A stretch of 64,000 nucleotides of DNA, taken from positions 39,279,105-39,343,104 of the forward strand of contig JAPTYO010000004.1 in the NCBI GenBank assembly GCA_036873135.1, read 5' to 3'. The notes beneath the pieces were generated by a model. The model saw only the letters and a program-made list of their open reading frames with translations. It was not told the DNA's origin and searched no databases. This document shows positions 10,457-20,816 of this stretch, piece after piece; positions within the stretch are counted from its first letter, which is position 1, and every line of letters starts with the position of its first letter. Source of the stretch: Clarkia xantiana subsp. parviflora. Its lineage: Eukaryota > Streptophyta > Magnoliopsida > Myrtales > Onagraceae. The position numbers and the translations under genes are program-made.

Positions 10457-11002
10457 AGGGACTTACAGTTCGTCGTGTCTTTCAACTCCCGACCTCCCGA
10501 TGTCTGTGTCGGGGATCTTTCCCTTGGCATAGTCACTTAGTACAAGTCTTCTCGTTTACGTTTCCTCAATACCTTGTGGATAACTGCCAAATCCGAGAGG
10601 ACTCCTCGGTTCCCCAGCCATTAAATACAGCAGATAACGAAGCGACGTCTTCAGTATCCGTGCCTGATTTTTCGCGCCTGCTTTTCTTAAAAGTGCTTTT
10701 CAAGCCGTTTCATCATTGCACCCGTTGCCATTCTGCATGTTTCATCTCAACGGTCCAGATCAGAACGCTTCGACTTCGACGATTCAGATCAAAGCGTCCC
10801 TTCGATTGTCCTCTTCGCTTACAAAACCCTAACCGTGGGCACAGTTTCACTTTTACCGTCTCCGAAATTTCAAAAGCTCTTAGCAACCTCTCTGAGAATT
10901 CAAGCTCTACGATTCCGAAGACCTCAGTGCTCCTCCGGCCTCCTGTTCTTCCAAGCCACTTTTCCGGAAACGTCAAGTTCATCCTTCCAGCCTCCAACCA
11001 TC
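10457..11002 (+). promoter_or_regulatory. Putative promoter and leader of the antisense gene
   Basis: This plus-strand region precedes the ATG at 11003. A weak TATA-like TTAAATAC lies near 10621. A telo-box AAACCCTAA is at about 10824-10832. The words CAACGGTCCAGATCAGAACG and ACGATTCAGATC sit in a pyrimidine-rich leader of the kind seen in plant nuclear genes. No LTR-like or pol-like sequence is present. That it is an active promoter is inference. Confidence 0.4.
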
Positions 11003-13694
11003 ATGTCTGGTAAGGGTTTCTTCTTCGTTGCTTGTACATTTTTTCCTTATTTGCAGTTTTCCGGAAAACCCAATGTGCCTTTCCATGGCTGATTTCAGAC
11101 AGCGAATCTAGTTCTGAGGGAAGGAAGCCCTTCAACTTCGACTATGCTCTGAACGAGATTTCCAGCGCAGCGTATGATGCAGCTCTCCGGGAGGGATGCA
11201 TCACCTCTACCTGGGAACCTCGTTTCCCGTATCCCTGGCCCCGCCCCTCGGGTAACCTTGAGGTTACTCGTCCCCGGAAAGGGGAGGTATTTGTCTCTAC
11301 GGGGCAAATATCACCGGGGATCAGATTCCCCTTCTGTGGTAATCTGGTCGAGATGTGCCAGCATTACAAGACGCATCCGACCACCTTCTCTCTGCACGTC
11401 ATACGCCTGTGGAACGCCTTCCAGGTCCTCTGCTTCCGACAGAAGTGGGTATACAGCCTCAAGCTCTTCAGGACCTTCTACGGGATGAAGTGCAACGAGG
11501 CGGGGGTTTGTGCCTTCTACCCCTGGATGCCGAAGTGGAACAAGACGCAACTCGGGTTGTGCAGCTGGACCAATGACACCTGAAAGGTGGTCAAGGGTCG
11601 GGGACTCCTGGTCGACACGGGGTCCGATAATAGCGGGTGGAAGAGGAGCTACTTCTTCATCCAAAACTCCTCGATCCCGTGGCCCCGATGGGAGGTGGAA
11701 GCGGATTCTCCTCCCGCTTTCCACACCTACACCGACGAAGACTTCCAGACTCTTCAGCTCATCCAGCTCTATTGGTGGGGGGAGTCCTACACTCCCCTCG
11801 ACGCCAATTCTCTCGTGGAGCGGGACCTGGTGAATGCCGGGATCCGACTCCTCGACACAATCTCCGGGGGGCAGCTCTTCGACGGCCCCTCCAATATGAT
11901 TCCCTGGGTAAATCTCTAACCTCTGTTTTTTACTGTTTGCAGCTAACCTCCAATATGTATCCGTGCTGACCAATCTGATCCTTAAGCAGGGGGAGACCGA
12001 TGCTGTCCGCCCCACGCGGAAGAGGAAGTCAGCCAAGAAGGCTGCTGCTCCATCGGGGTCTCCTTCCGCGGAGAGGCCCAAGCGGATCCGTGTGGAGGTG
12101 GATAAGCTCATCGACGTCCAGAACGCTGAAGAAGGTAAAAAGCTCCTCCTCGCTATTAAATCGTACAGGAGGTTGGTTCCGAAGGAGTTGATTCCTTCGA
12201 CCATGGAGGCCCGCATCGCCGACGTCAAACGAGTCCTCCGAGAGGAAACTCCTCGTGTCCTGAAGGCGGGCTACTACAACTACCGCGGGAAGGACCAATA
12301 TGTCTCCCGACGTATTGTTTGGTGTAAGGGCTTTAATGAACTTCCTGATTACGTTTCTAAAGCCTCCTCTCGTCCTCTAGGTGCAGGTCACTCCGGGACT
12401 CTGTCGGGTGCTGGAGCCTCAGCAGGCGCGCCACCTTCAGCAGGGGCGCCTCCTTCTGCAGGCGCGCCACCCCGACCGGCGAACAATTTCGTCGGGTGGA
12501 GAGCCTGGACTCCTCCGAGGAGACTGATGAGGGTGGCTCCCTTCGCCATCGTCGGAGGACGGGGCAGTCCCCGCTGAAACCAACCTCCAAGGGGCTGCCC
12601 CCTTGCCTTCTTCACGACCGCAGCGACAACCGTCGTCCTCCCACGACTTCACTCCTTCCCCAGCCCGGGGTGGGTCGGAGGCACGCCCCTCCACGTCCCC
12701 AGTCGGCCCTTCTCCTCTTCCCCTCGACGGGAGTTTTTACAAGGCCTTCGACCCCGACCAGGAGGATGCTCCCTGGACTCCGATCCAAACGTTGCAAGGG
12801 GTCCAGCTCCGACAAGGGGACACATATCCGGAGCTGGCTCTACACCTGGCAGCAGGCTCAATCCTGCCTTCTATGAGGTATCCGATTACCTTAGATCGGG
12901 AGGAGATGCGCCGGGATGTAAAGGAGATGTGCATGCGTCGGATAGAGGTAATCCTTTCACCTTTCTTTTCTTCATCAATAAGATCGGTTGCTCATCTACT
13001 AATACTTCTTTTCCTTTCTTCGTAGGAGATGGGGGACATCAACCGTTCCATCGGGTACCTCCTCGCCTATGAGGAGGCCCTGGAGAAAGAGCGGGCGGTC
13101 ACGGCCAAGCTTAAGGAGGATCTCGCGGCCTTCGAGTCTTCGCGGGGAAAATTGGCCAAGGAGCAGGCCATCCTCGACCGAAAGACTCGGGACCTCCAAA
13201 AGCAGGTCCGTGACTTCGAGGGGCTCCTGAAGCGGGAGCAGCAGGAGCGGCGGGTTGCTGAGGACAAGCTGGTCCTTGAGAAGAAGGCTCTGGAGGAGCA
13301 AGTTGCGGGGGTTCCCGCGCAGCTGGTCGCGGCCGAGACCAAGGGCCGGGAGGATTATCGGAGGTCCGAAGACTTCCAGGCTGATGCTGTAAAGTTCTGC
13401 AGCGCGGAGGTGGAGAACACCCTCTTCAATGCAGTTGAGGAACTCCACCTGGAGTATGGCAACGCCATCAACTTCGACAAGTCTCCTTTTCTCGCTCCCT
13501 TCGCGAAGAAATACTTTGCTCTCTCGGAGGAGAGTGATGGGGGGAGCACTCCCGCGATTGTTGAAGACACAGCGGAGCCTCCAAGTACTGATACTCCGAT
13601 AATCGACCCTCCAGCGGCTGAACCTGTGGAGCCTTCTGCCACCGACCTCGTGGACCCAGCTCCCGTTGATGCCGCCGACAAGGACCAAGCCTAA
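11003..13694 (+). pseudogene. Spliced antisense gene of element 1
   Basis: This gene lies on the strand opposite to gag-pol. Exon 1 is just ATG TCT G (11003-11009). A GTAAGG donor at 11010 and a TTTCAG acceptor ending at 11098 restore the frame MSDSESSSEG. The first long exon (11099-11929) has aromatic motifs GWKRSYFF and PWPRWEVE and one in-frame TGA at 11581. It ends at TGG|GTAAAT, and the next acceptor is TTTGCAG at 11936-11942. Middle exons are basic, then serine/alanine/proline-rich, with apparent frameshifts near 11942 and 12500-12600. The last intron is 12948-13025 (phase 0). The final exon (13026-13694) is a 220-residue, Glu/Lys/Arg-rich coiled coil with an acidic-proline tail. From memory the long exon resembles the plant 'putative gypsy-type transposon' domain family (Pfam PF04195), which a profile search would settle. 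Antisense ORFs are known in Tat-lineage elements; their function is not established. Confidence 0.65.
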
Positions 13695-13849
13695 CTGCTT
13701 ATCTTTAGAGTCCTTGTATTCTCCTCATTTTTGTAATCCTCGGGCCTTTGAGCCCTTATGAATATCAGACTTTCTTAGTTCCGATTTTCCCTTGCACTTC
13801 TTAAAGCGACTTTATTATACTTACTTAAGTCGAAACCTCGACACTTAAG

Positions 13850-14370
13850 ATATTCTCACACATCACTTAAGACGATTTACCAACTTGCACCACTTAAGGT
13901 GACTTACCATCACGCACCACTTAAGGCGACTTTCCAATACTTAGAATAAATCCAAGAATCATGCATCACTTAAGATGACTTAATCTCGTGCATCACTTAA
14001 GACGGCTTTAACAACACTTAGCGTAGATCTAAGAATCATGCATCACTTAAGACGGCTTAATCTCGTGCATCACTTAAGACGACTTAATCTCGTGCATCAC
14101 TTAAGACAACTTTTCTCGTGCACCACTCAAGGCGACTTTCTCGTGCACCACTCAAGGCGGCTTTTCTCGTGCACCACTTAAGGCGACTTTTCTCGTGCAC
14201 CACTCAAGGCGACTTTCTTGTGCACCACTCAAGGCGGCTTTTCTCGTGCACCACTTAAGGCGACTTTTCTCGTGCACCACTCAAGGCGACTTTCTCGTGC
14301 ACCACTCAAGGCGGCTTTTCTCGTGCACCACTTAAGGCGACTTTTCTCGTGCACCACTCAAGGTGACTAA
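13850..14370. repeat. Tandem array between antisense gene and pol
   Basis: About 16-18 units of 26-31 bases of the form CTCGTGCACCACTTAAGGCG, loosely spaced on the left and regular from 14100. It fills the gap between the 3' ends of the converging antisense gene (13694) and pol (14524). Two more units flank the pol end near 14480-14515. Confidence 0.85.
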
Positions 14371-14523
14371 ATAACGCTTAGAATAAATCTAAGAATAACT
14401 CTGATTGGAAGCAACCTCTCTATTTATTGATGGCACAAAATTTGCTTACATCGAATCAAACGATAAATAACTTACACCACTTAAGGCGATTTTACATCGG
14501 GCACCACTTAAGGCGACTTTTCA

Positions 14524-16491
14524 TCAAGCATGACATTTCTTCAAGTGTTCGCCACTAAAAGAGTGCTTCAATGCTCTGCCATCGAGGTCTTCTAACTTGT
14601 ACGCATTCGGAGCTGGCATCCCCATGACCTTGTAGGGTCCTTCCCATTTTGGTGACATCTTGTTGATTCGATCCAAAAGGGTAAACTCGTTGCGACGCCA
14701 AACCAGCTCCCCGAGAAAGAATTGTCGGGACTTAACTCGCCGATTGTAATACCTGGCCGTCGCCAAACGCATTCGAGCCTGGACTTCGTCGGCTTCCCGC
14801 CTCTTCTCTTCGAGCAAGTCCAAATCCAGACGTCTCATTTCATCATTCGCCAAAGGCTCGTAATATCTCATCCGATGGGATGCCACAGCTACCTCCACGG
14901 GAGCAACAGGCTCCGTGCCATAAACAAGGCCAAACAGAGTCTCCCCAGTTGATCGTTTGGGTGTCGTTCTAACAACCCAAAGCACGTTTTCCAGCTCGTT
15001 CAGCCATTTGCCCTTCAAGGCATAGACCCTTTTCTTCAGGCCATCCATCACGATTTTGTTGGCCGATTCCACCTGGCCATTAGTCTGAGCATGGCGGACA
15101 GAGGCTGTCCGGTGCTCGATGTTCAACTCCTCCAGATACTCCTTCACCTGAGACTCGTTAAACGGTGGACCATTGTCGCTGATCACCACCTTAGGAATCC
15201 CGTATCTGGATACAATATGAGTCTGGAGAAATTTGACGACCTGGTTCCCCGTCGTCCTGGCCAACGCCTTTGCTTCTATCCATTTCGAAAAATAATCGAT
15301 AGCCACAAGCAAATATTTACACTGACCTTGTGCCTGCGGGAGAGGTCCCACCAAGTCGATGCCCCATTGCGCGAAGGGCCAAGCACTCTTGATGGACGTC
15401 AGATTAGCAGCCGGAGTTGTGATATTTGGGGCGTACCTCTGGCACGCATCACAGGATCGGACCAACGCCGTTGCCTCCTTGCTCATCGTAGGCCAATAAT
15501 AGCCCAAATTTAGCACTTTCCTTGTAATGGATCGGGCCCCTTCATGACAAGTCGCGACCCCTTCATGCACCTCCTTCAGGATTCGACTTGTGTCGGGCTC
15601 AGCCACACACTTCAAGTACGGAGTCGAGAACCAGCCCTTCTTGTATAGCTGATCGTCCAGCATCATGTAGTTAACAGCGATCCGACGTATCCTGTCAGCT
15701 ACTACTTGATTGTCGGGGACTGCCCCCGTAGTCAGGTACGCGACTATCGGGGTCATCCAAGTGGGCTCCTCCTCCGATCCTGCTTTAATAGCACACACCT
15801 TCTCCAAGAAGTGCACCTTCCGATTTTCCTCCAAGGGTACCCCCAGGGAAAATTTGCTCAAGGCATCTGCCTCCACGTTTTCCTCCCTCGGGATCGCCTC
15901 GATGTCGAAGCTTTTAAAGCTCTCCTTCAAGACTTGCACCTCGCGAAGGTACTTCCTCATCATCGGGCTCTTCGCCTCGTATTGCCCTTGAACCTGATTC
16001 ACAATCAGGGCCGCGTCACACTTCACTCTCAAGTGAGCAACTCCCGTACCTTTGGCAATTTTCAGGCCCGTGATAAGAGCCTCATACTCAGCTTCGTTGT
16101 TCGTGGCCCTAAACGTTAAGGCCAAAGCATATCGCAGCGGCTCACCTCCGCCTGGTGGTATCAATACAAACCCTGCTCCTGATCCATCAGAACTCGAGGA
16201 GCCATCCGTGTACATCTCCCAAGTATTTTCCTCGTTTGGCTGTTCTGATTGCTCTGCCATCTCTGGTTGTTCTGCTGTCGGGACCTCCATGGTTGCCCCC
16301 TCTACAGGGCCCGCTTCTTCCAGATCGGGGGCTGTGGACTCTACTATGAAATCTGCCAATGCCTGGCCCTTAATAGCCGTTCTCGGAGCAAAGTGTATGT
16401 GAAACTCACTAAGCTCGACTGCCCATTTCACTAATCTCCCCGACGCATCCGGTCGGTTCAAAAAATGCTTTAGAGGCTGATTCGTCAACAC
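14524..16491 (-). pseudogene. Pol C-terminal part: RNase H end, archaeal-type RNase H, integrase
   Basis: A 655-codon open frame. Residues 1-45 finish the first RNase H, whose catalytic motif reads LTNQPLKH. Residues about 91-218 are an archaeal-type RNase H with all four acidic positions visible: YTDGSS, NNEAEYEA, VKCDAAL and VEADALS. Then come the integrase HHCC zinc finger (about 305-350, ending CDACQRY) and the DDE core: WGIDLVGPL, ISDNGPPF, GQVESANK. The C-terminal part ends KWEGPYKV...HLKKCHA. This domain order defines the Tat/Retand group. The frame itself is intact but is separated from RT by a frameshift near 16490, so I call it a pseudogene as part of the polyprotein. The protein would remove RNA from the cDNA hybrid and insert the element. 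Confidence 0.85.
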
Positions 16492-17663
16492 AGTGTAATC
16501 TCATGTGCATGGAAATAAGGCCTCAACTTCCGAGCAGTAATAATCAACGCAAAGAGATACTTCTCAACGGCGGGATAATTCATTTCAGAATTGGCAAACA
16601 CCTTGCTTACATAATAGACGGGGACTTGATTACCCTCGACAACCTTCACTAACACAGAGCTAATGGCAAATTCTGAAACAGCCAAGTAAAGATAGAGCGG
16701 CTCGCCTGGAACCGGTTTCGCCAACGGAGGGAGGGTGCGAAGGTGCTGCTTGAGTGCCTGGAACGCTTTTTCACACTCGGTGGTCCTTTCGAACTTCTTG
16801 TTGGCCCTCAGGACTTCAAAAAATGGCATTGACCGGTCACTTGCCTTGGACAGGAAGCGATTCATTGCAGCTAGTCGACCATTCAGCACTTGCACCTCCC
16901 GATGGTTTATCGGAGACTGCATCTCCTCAATCGCTCTCAGCTTCTCGGGGTTCACCTCAATTCCTCTCTGACTCACCATAAAGCCCAGAAACTTCCCCGA
17001 GTGGACTCCGAAGGCGCATTTCGTCGGGTTCAAGCGAACCTGATGAAGCCTCATCCGCTCAAACGCTGTGGCTAGGTTGTGCACATGATCCTCAGCTTGT
17101 CGGGACTTCACCAGCATATCGTCCACGTAAGCCTCCATGGTTTTCCCCATTATATCTCCGAACAGCTTGTTCACTATCCGCTGGTAGGTTGCCCCAACAT
17201 TTATCAACCCGAAAGGCATGACATCGTAGTGATAGATGTCACTGTCTGCATAAAATGCTGTGTGAGGAGCGTCTTCCTTAGCCATCTTGATCTGGTTATA
17301 GCCCGAATACGCATCCATAAAGCTTAACAACTCGTGTCCCGACGTGGCATCCACCAACTGGTCAATTCTTGGAAGTGGGTAACAGTCCTTCGGGCAAGCC
17401 TTATTCAGGTCGCGGAAATCAACGCACATCCGCCATTTCCCATTGCTCTTCTTCACCAGCACCGGGTTAGCAACTCAAGTCTGGAATCGGAGCTCCTTGA
17501 TAAACCCAGCATCGAGCAACCTGCCTACCTCCTGCTGGATTGCAATCCTTTTATCTGTGCCCATCAGACGTCTTTTCTGTGCGATAGGCTTGATCGCGGG
17601 ATCAATCTTCAACTCATGCACGATCACGTCGGGGCTGATTCCTGGCATGTCACTCGGAGATCA
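16485..17663 (-). pseudogene. Reverse transcriptase and degenerate RNase H
   Basis: The RT palm is clear: WRMCVDFRDLNKACPKD, SFMDAYSGYNQI, MPFGLINVGATYQR and the active site YVDDMLVKS. It runs into a Ty3-type RNase H where the usual first aspartate motif is replaced by YLAVSEFAISSVL; this loss is typical of the Tat group, whose second RNase H is thought to compensate. TGA stops lie at 17661-17663 (in KELFA*SPSDMPG) and 17475-17477 (in QT*VANP), both where tryptophan is expected, and a frameshift occurs near 16490. It lies directly downstream of protease in the same polyprotein. Confidence 0.85.
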
Positions 17664-18251
17664 GGCAAACAGCTCCTTGAACTCTTTCAGTAGATCGATC
17701 AGTTTTCGGGCTGTCCCCTCGGTCAGAGCAGACCCGATTTTCACCTTCCTCTGAGGCCCATCAATCTCGACCTCCTTCAAATCCTCCACGGTGGCGGGAC
17801 GCCCAAACTCTTCTCTGGGATCAGCATCTGTCTGAAGGACAGTCATAGCCTCCCGTCTTCTCCTTCGGGTGGCGTTAACATAACATTTCCTAGAGGCCAC
17901 CTGGTCGCCCTTGACCTCTCTGACTCCATGATCGGTCGGGAAATTCATCTTCTGGTGAACAGTCGAGGCAACTGCCATCAGGGGGTTGATGGTAGTTCTC
18001 CCGATAATCGCGTTGTAGGCCCCTGCGGATTCTACTACCACAAACTTCACGTTCCTCCTCTCCGATTTCCACCCGCTACCAAACTCCACTGGTAAGGTGA
18101 TCACTCCTAGCGGATAGGAGGTAAAACCAGAGAATCCGACCATCGGGAAGTTCGCCTCCTTCAGGTCTTTCTTCGTTTTCCCCATGGCCTCCAGCGCATC
18201 CAAGAACAGAATATCGGAGGAGCTCCCTCCATCGATCAGAATCCGCTTCAT
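17664..18251 (-). pseudogene. Aspartic protease domain
   Basis: Starts with the retropepsin-type motif RILIDGGSSSDILF, a DGG variant of DSG/DTG common in this group, followed by GFTSYPLGVITLP and NAIIGRTTINPL. It would cleave the gag-pol polyprotein. A one-base frameshift at about 18248-18252 separates it from the upstream gag-derived frame (LDVDMR then stop), and the TGA at 17661 closes it. Confidence 0.85.
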
Positions 18252-20078
18252 CTCATATCCACATCCAAGGTCACGACCAAAGCGTCATCGTGCGGAGTCA
18301 CCACGCCTACGAGATCCTCCGACGAAAAGGAGATCACCATCTCTTCCTTCATGGTCCAGGATCGGGACCTCTTACCCAGTACCACAGCAGCTGGAATTCT
18401 AGAGGCATAAACCTCCCGGGAGGACGAGGTATCATCTCCCGCGGCAAACCCTCCGTGAATCACATTGATAGTGCCCCGCTTCTCCTTACGAGCACCAGAA
18501 GACTCCGGGTCAGACCTCTTCTTCTTTGGGGACCGATCGCGGGACCGGGAACGGGACCGAGATCGGGATCGAGAACGGGATCGACACCGCTTCTCCCCGA
18601 CAAACTCCTTAAGCTTCCCCTTCTGGATCAGCTTTTGATCTCCTTCTTCAGTTCCCGACAATGGTTAGTATCGTGACCATTTGCACGGTGGAATCGACAG
18701 TAGCGATCGGTGCGGGATCCCAAAAATTCTCCTTCCTTCTTCGGGGGGTACCTGAAGATACCCTGTCGCTCCATGACCGTTAACACTTCTGCCATAGAGC
18801 TGTTGAGAGGAATGTCATGATCCTCCCGCCTGTCCTTCTTCGAGGAACGCGTATCATCCCTGCGATCAGAGCGACCTCGACTCCGACTGTTCTCGGATTT
18901 ATCCTTCGACTTGCGCTCGTCTATGGGTTTGACCGACTGCTTTCCCTTATTCGACTTCGGGGGCTCAAGCTCTCCAGCGGCTATCTTCGACTCCTGGACA
19001 TCGGTTTGCCGCTTCACCCTCTTCTATAACGCCTCCATATTCCACACAGCCTTCTCAGCCACGATGTGCATCAAGTCGGAACCATAGGGGGCTGTTAGGT
19101 TCCGAATGAAGGTACGGATGGTCTCACCCACCGAAATCTCCTCGTCAATCTCCGCTACGCTGGCAGTGTATCGCTGGTAATAGTGCGCCAGCGACTCATC
19201 GGGCCTCTGTACCTCCTGGGTCAAGGACCTCACACTCTTCAGCAAACGTCTGCGACCCTGGTACTGCTGAATAAATCGGTCGTGCATATCAGCCCAGCAA
19301 GTGATGCAGCCTGGGGGCAGACTGAAGAACCAGGTCAGGGCTCTCTCACCAAGTGTGTTCGGGAACAGCGTACACACGATATCTTCATTCGGGGCTCTGC
19401 CCAGACACGCCATAAGGTGCTTCTGGACATGACGAACCGGATCTCCCTCACCATCATACTCCTTAATCGTGGGGATACCCAACCCTGGCGGGGCGAGGGT
19501 GTCTATGAGTCGAGGAACGAAGGGATGGGTGGATCGATCCCTCAGCTCTGACACCAGCGGCTTATGCTTTCCCATGCAGATGTTCACGATCTTCACCACC
19601 TGATCGGGGGTGATGGGACCATTAAGGGGAATGGTCCTGTGCTGCACTGGTCCTCGTCCATCGACCACAAATCGTTCTGGTTGAGTGGACTCCCTACTCC
19701 TGCCCAGGTTTCGGGGTTGAACCTCTGCTGGTGGGGGCGCTTCCTCTTCTAGCGGAGGCATCTCCTCTTGCTTCCTCGCAGCCTCTCTCCGATCTAAGAG
19801 AGCCTCTACGGCTGCCAAAAACATCGGCATGGCCTCCGCCACAGCCCTCGTCAGGTCCGCATTCGGAGGAGCCTCCTGCTCCCTATTCCCCTGGTGTTGA
19901 GCAACAATATCTTCAGGAGCTTCATTATGCCCTCTGTCCGAGAGACCTCCACGGGGAGATTCTAGTCCTCAGCATGCTCTGGTGGTGAATTCAGAGTCGT
20001 CCCAGCAGGATGACGGCAACCACCAGATTGTCCTTGTCTTCTTTGCTTGCCAGCCACCATTGAACGAGTAGAAGGCAT
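18252..20078 (-). pseudogene. Gag polyprotein of element 1
   Basis: The ATG at 20078 follows the primer site by only 18 bases. A frameshift near 19963 interrupts the N-terminal 40 codons. The main frame (19842-19024) holds the capsid-type gag domain (LGERALTWFFSLPPG, WADMHDRFIQQYQG, SLAHYYQRY). It stops at a TAG at 19024-19026. The frame resumes at 19017 with a lysine/arginine-rich segment and a knuckle-like YCRFHRANGHDTNHC, shifts again near 18640, and continues through an Arg-Ser repeat tract (about 18530-18590) to the INVIHGGF segment that leads into protease. It would form the virus-like particle in the cytoplasm. Not functional as it stands. Confidence 0.8.
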
Positions 20079-20095
20079 ATCAGCTTTTTGTTACG

Positions 20096-20114
20096 TTCCC
20101 ACAGACGGCGCCAA
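20096..20114 (-). other. Primer binding site of element 1
   Basis: Minus strand TTGGCGCCGTCTGTGGGAA directly after the LTR end CCAACA. It marks the right-hand LTR as the 5' LTR. I do not assign the tRNA. Confidence 0.85.
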
Positions 20115-20811
20115 TGTTGGATCATAGTAGAACTCCGACACGATCTTTGACGGCGGTCCTAGCTCCTTCGCTCCACGCAATCCTGCAAGAGGGGATAGAC
20201 CGGGCGGTGACCCAGAATCCCTCACCGATGCTTAAATGAGTATCTCGTATGGACTGGCAAGCAGTAATCTCAAGTAACGTATCTCAAAACGTAATGTGCT
20301 CTGAGGTAACCTCTGCCCTTTTATAGGCGGAGAGGTACCTCAGTTACCTGGTGAACCGTTGGGGTGGTTAGCCCGTATTCCGCGTATCTCGGGCACGATC
20401 CCGCCTATCTAGGCCATGATCTCGCTTATCTCGGCCACGCCCCGCGTATCTCGGCCACGCTCCGCGTATCTAGGCCACGCCTCGCGTTTCTCGGCCTCAA
20501 CCTCTGATAGTAAGTCCCGACCAATACCGGGGACTCCAGAGTTATCTCATTGTGTCACCGCTCGGGGCCCCTCGTAATCATGACAGGGCCAATCATTCTC
20601 AGGGATTCATCATCGGGGCCTACTTAAAGGCATCTCATAGGGAGCATCCAGCTCACCTATCGGGACCGACTCTGTCGGGACCTTTCATCATCGAGACTCC
20701 CTCCGTCGGGACCCTTCGCCTGGGTCATCTTGACCTCCATTGAGGGCCCCGTGGCCCCATTCACCGTTTGCTCGCCGTTAAAGGGCCTAACGGCCACAGC
20801 GAAGCCCATCA
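20115..20811 (-). repeat. 5' LTR of element 1 (697 bp)
   Basis: The same structure as the 3' LTR. The minus-strand TATAAAA is at 20319-20325 and would start the genomic transcript. It ends at 20811 with CCATCA on the plus strand, followed by GATGC. Confidence 0.92.
20319..20325 (-). promoter_or_regulatory. TATA box of element 1 5' LTR
   Basis: TATAAAA on the minus strand with the tandem U3 repeats upstream and the TTAAGCATCGG block downstream. Confidence 0.65.
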
Positions 20812-20816
20812 GATGC
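20812..20816. other. Target site duplication of element 1 (right)
   Basis: GATGC, identical to 9718-9722. Confidence 0.9.

Larger units (their letters stand above)
9723..20811 (-). mobile_element. Element 1: complete-length Tat-like Ty3/gypsy element
   Basis: An 11.1-kb minus-strand element with two LTRs, primer site, PPT, gag, pol with two RNase H domains, and an antisense spliced gene in the 3' part. It is flanked by GATGC on both sides. By eye the two LTRs differ at about 16 of roughly 697 aligned positions plus one 20-base repeat unit, so the insertion is fairly young. Even so gag-pol has several stops and frameshifts. It sits inside the 3' end of copia B. Confidence 0.92.

Noticed and set aside
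15091..16434. Several plus-strand ORFs of 60-140 codons opposite pol
   Set aside because: They are mirror frames of the GC-rich pol gene of element 1 with no independent support. The believable antisense gene lies outside pol.
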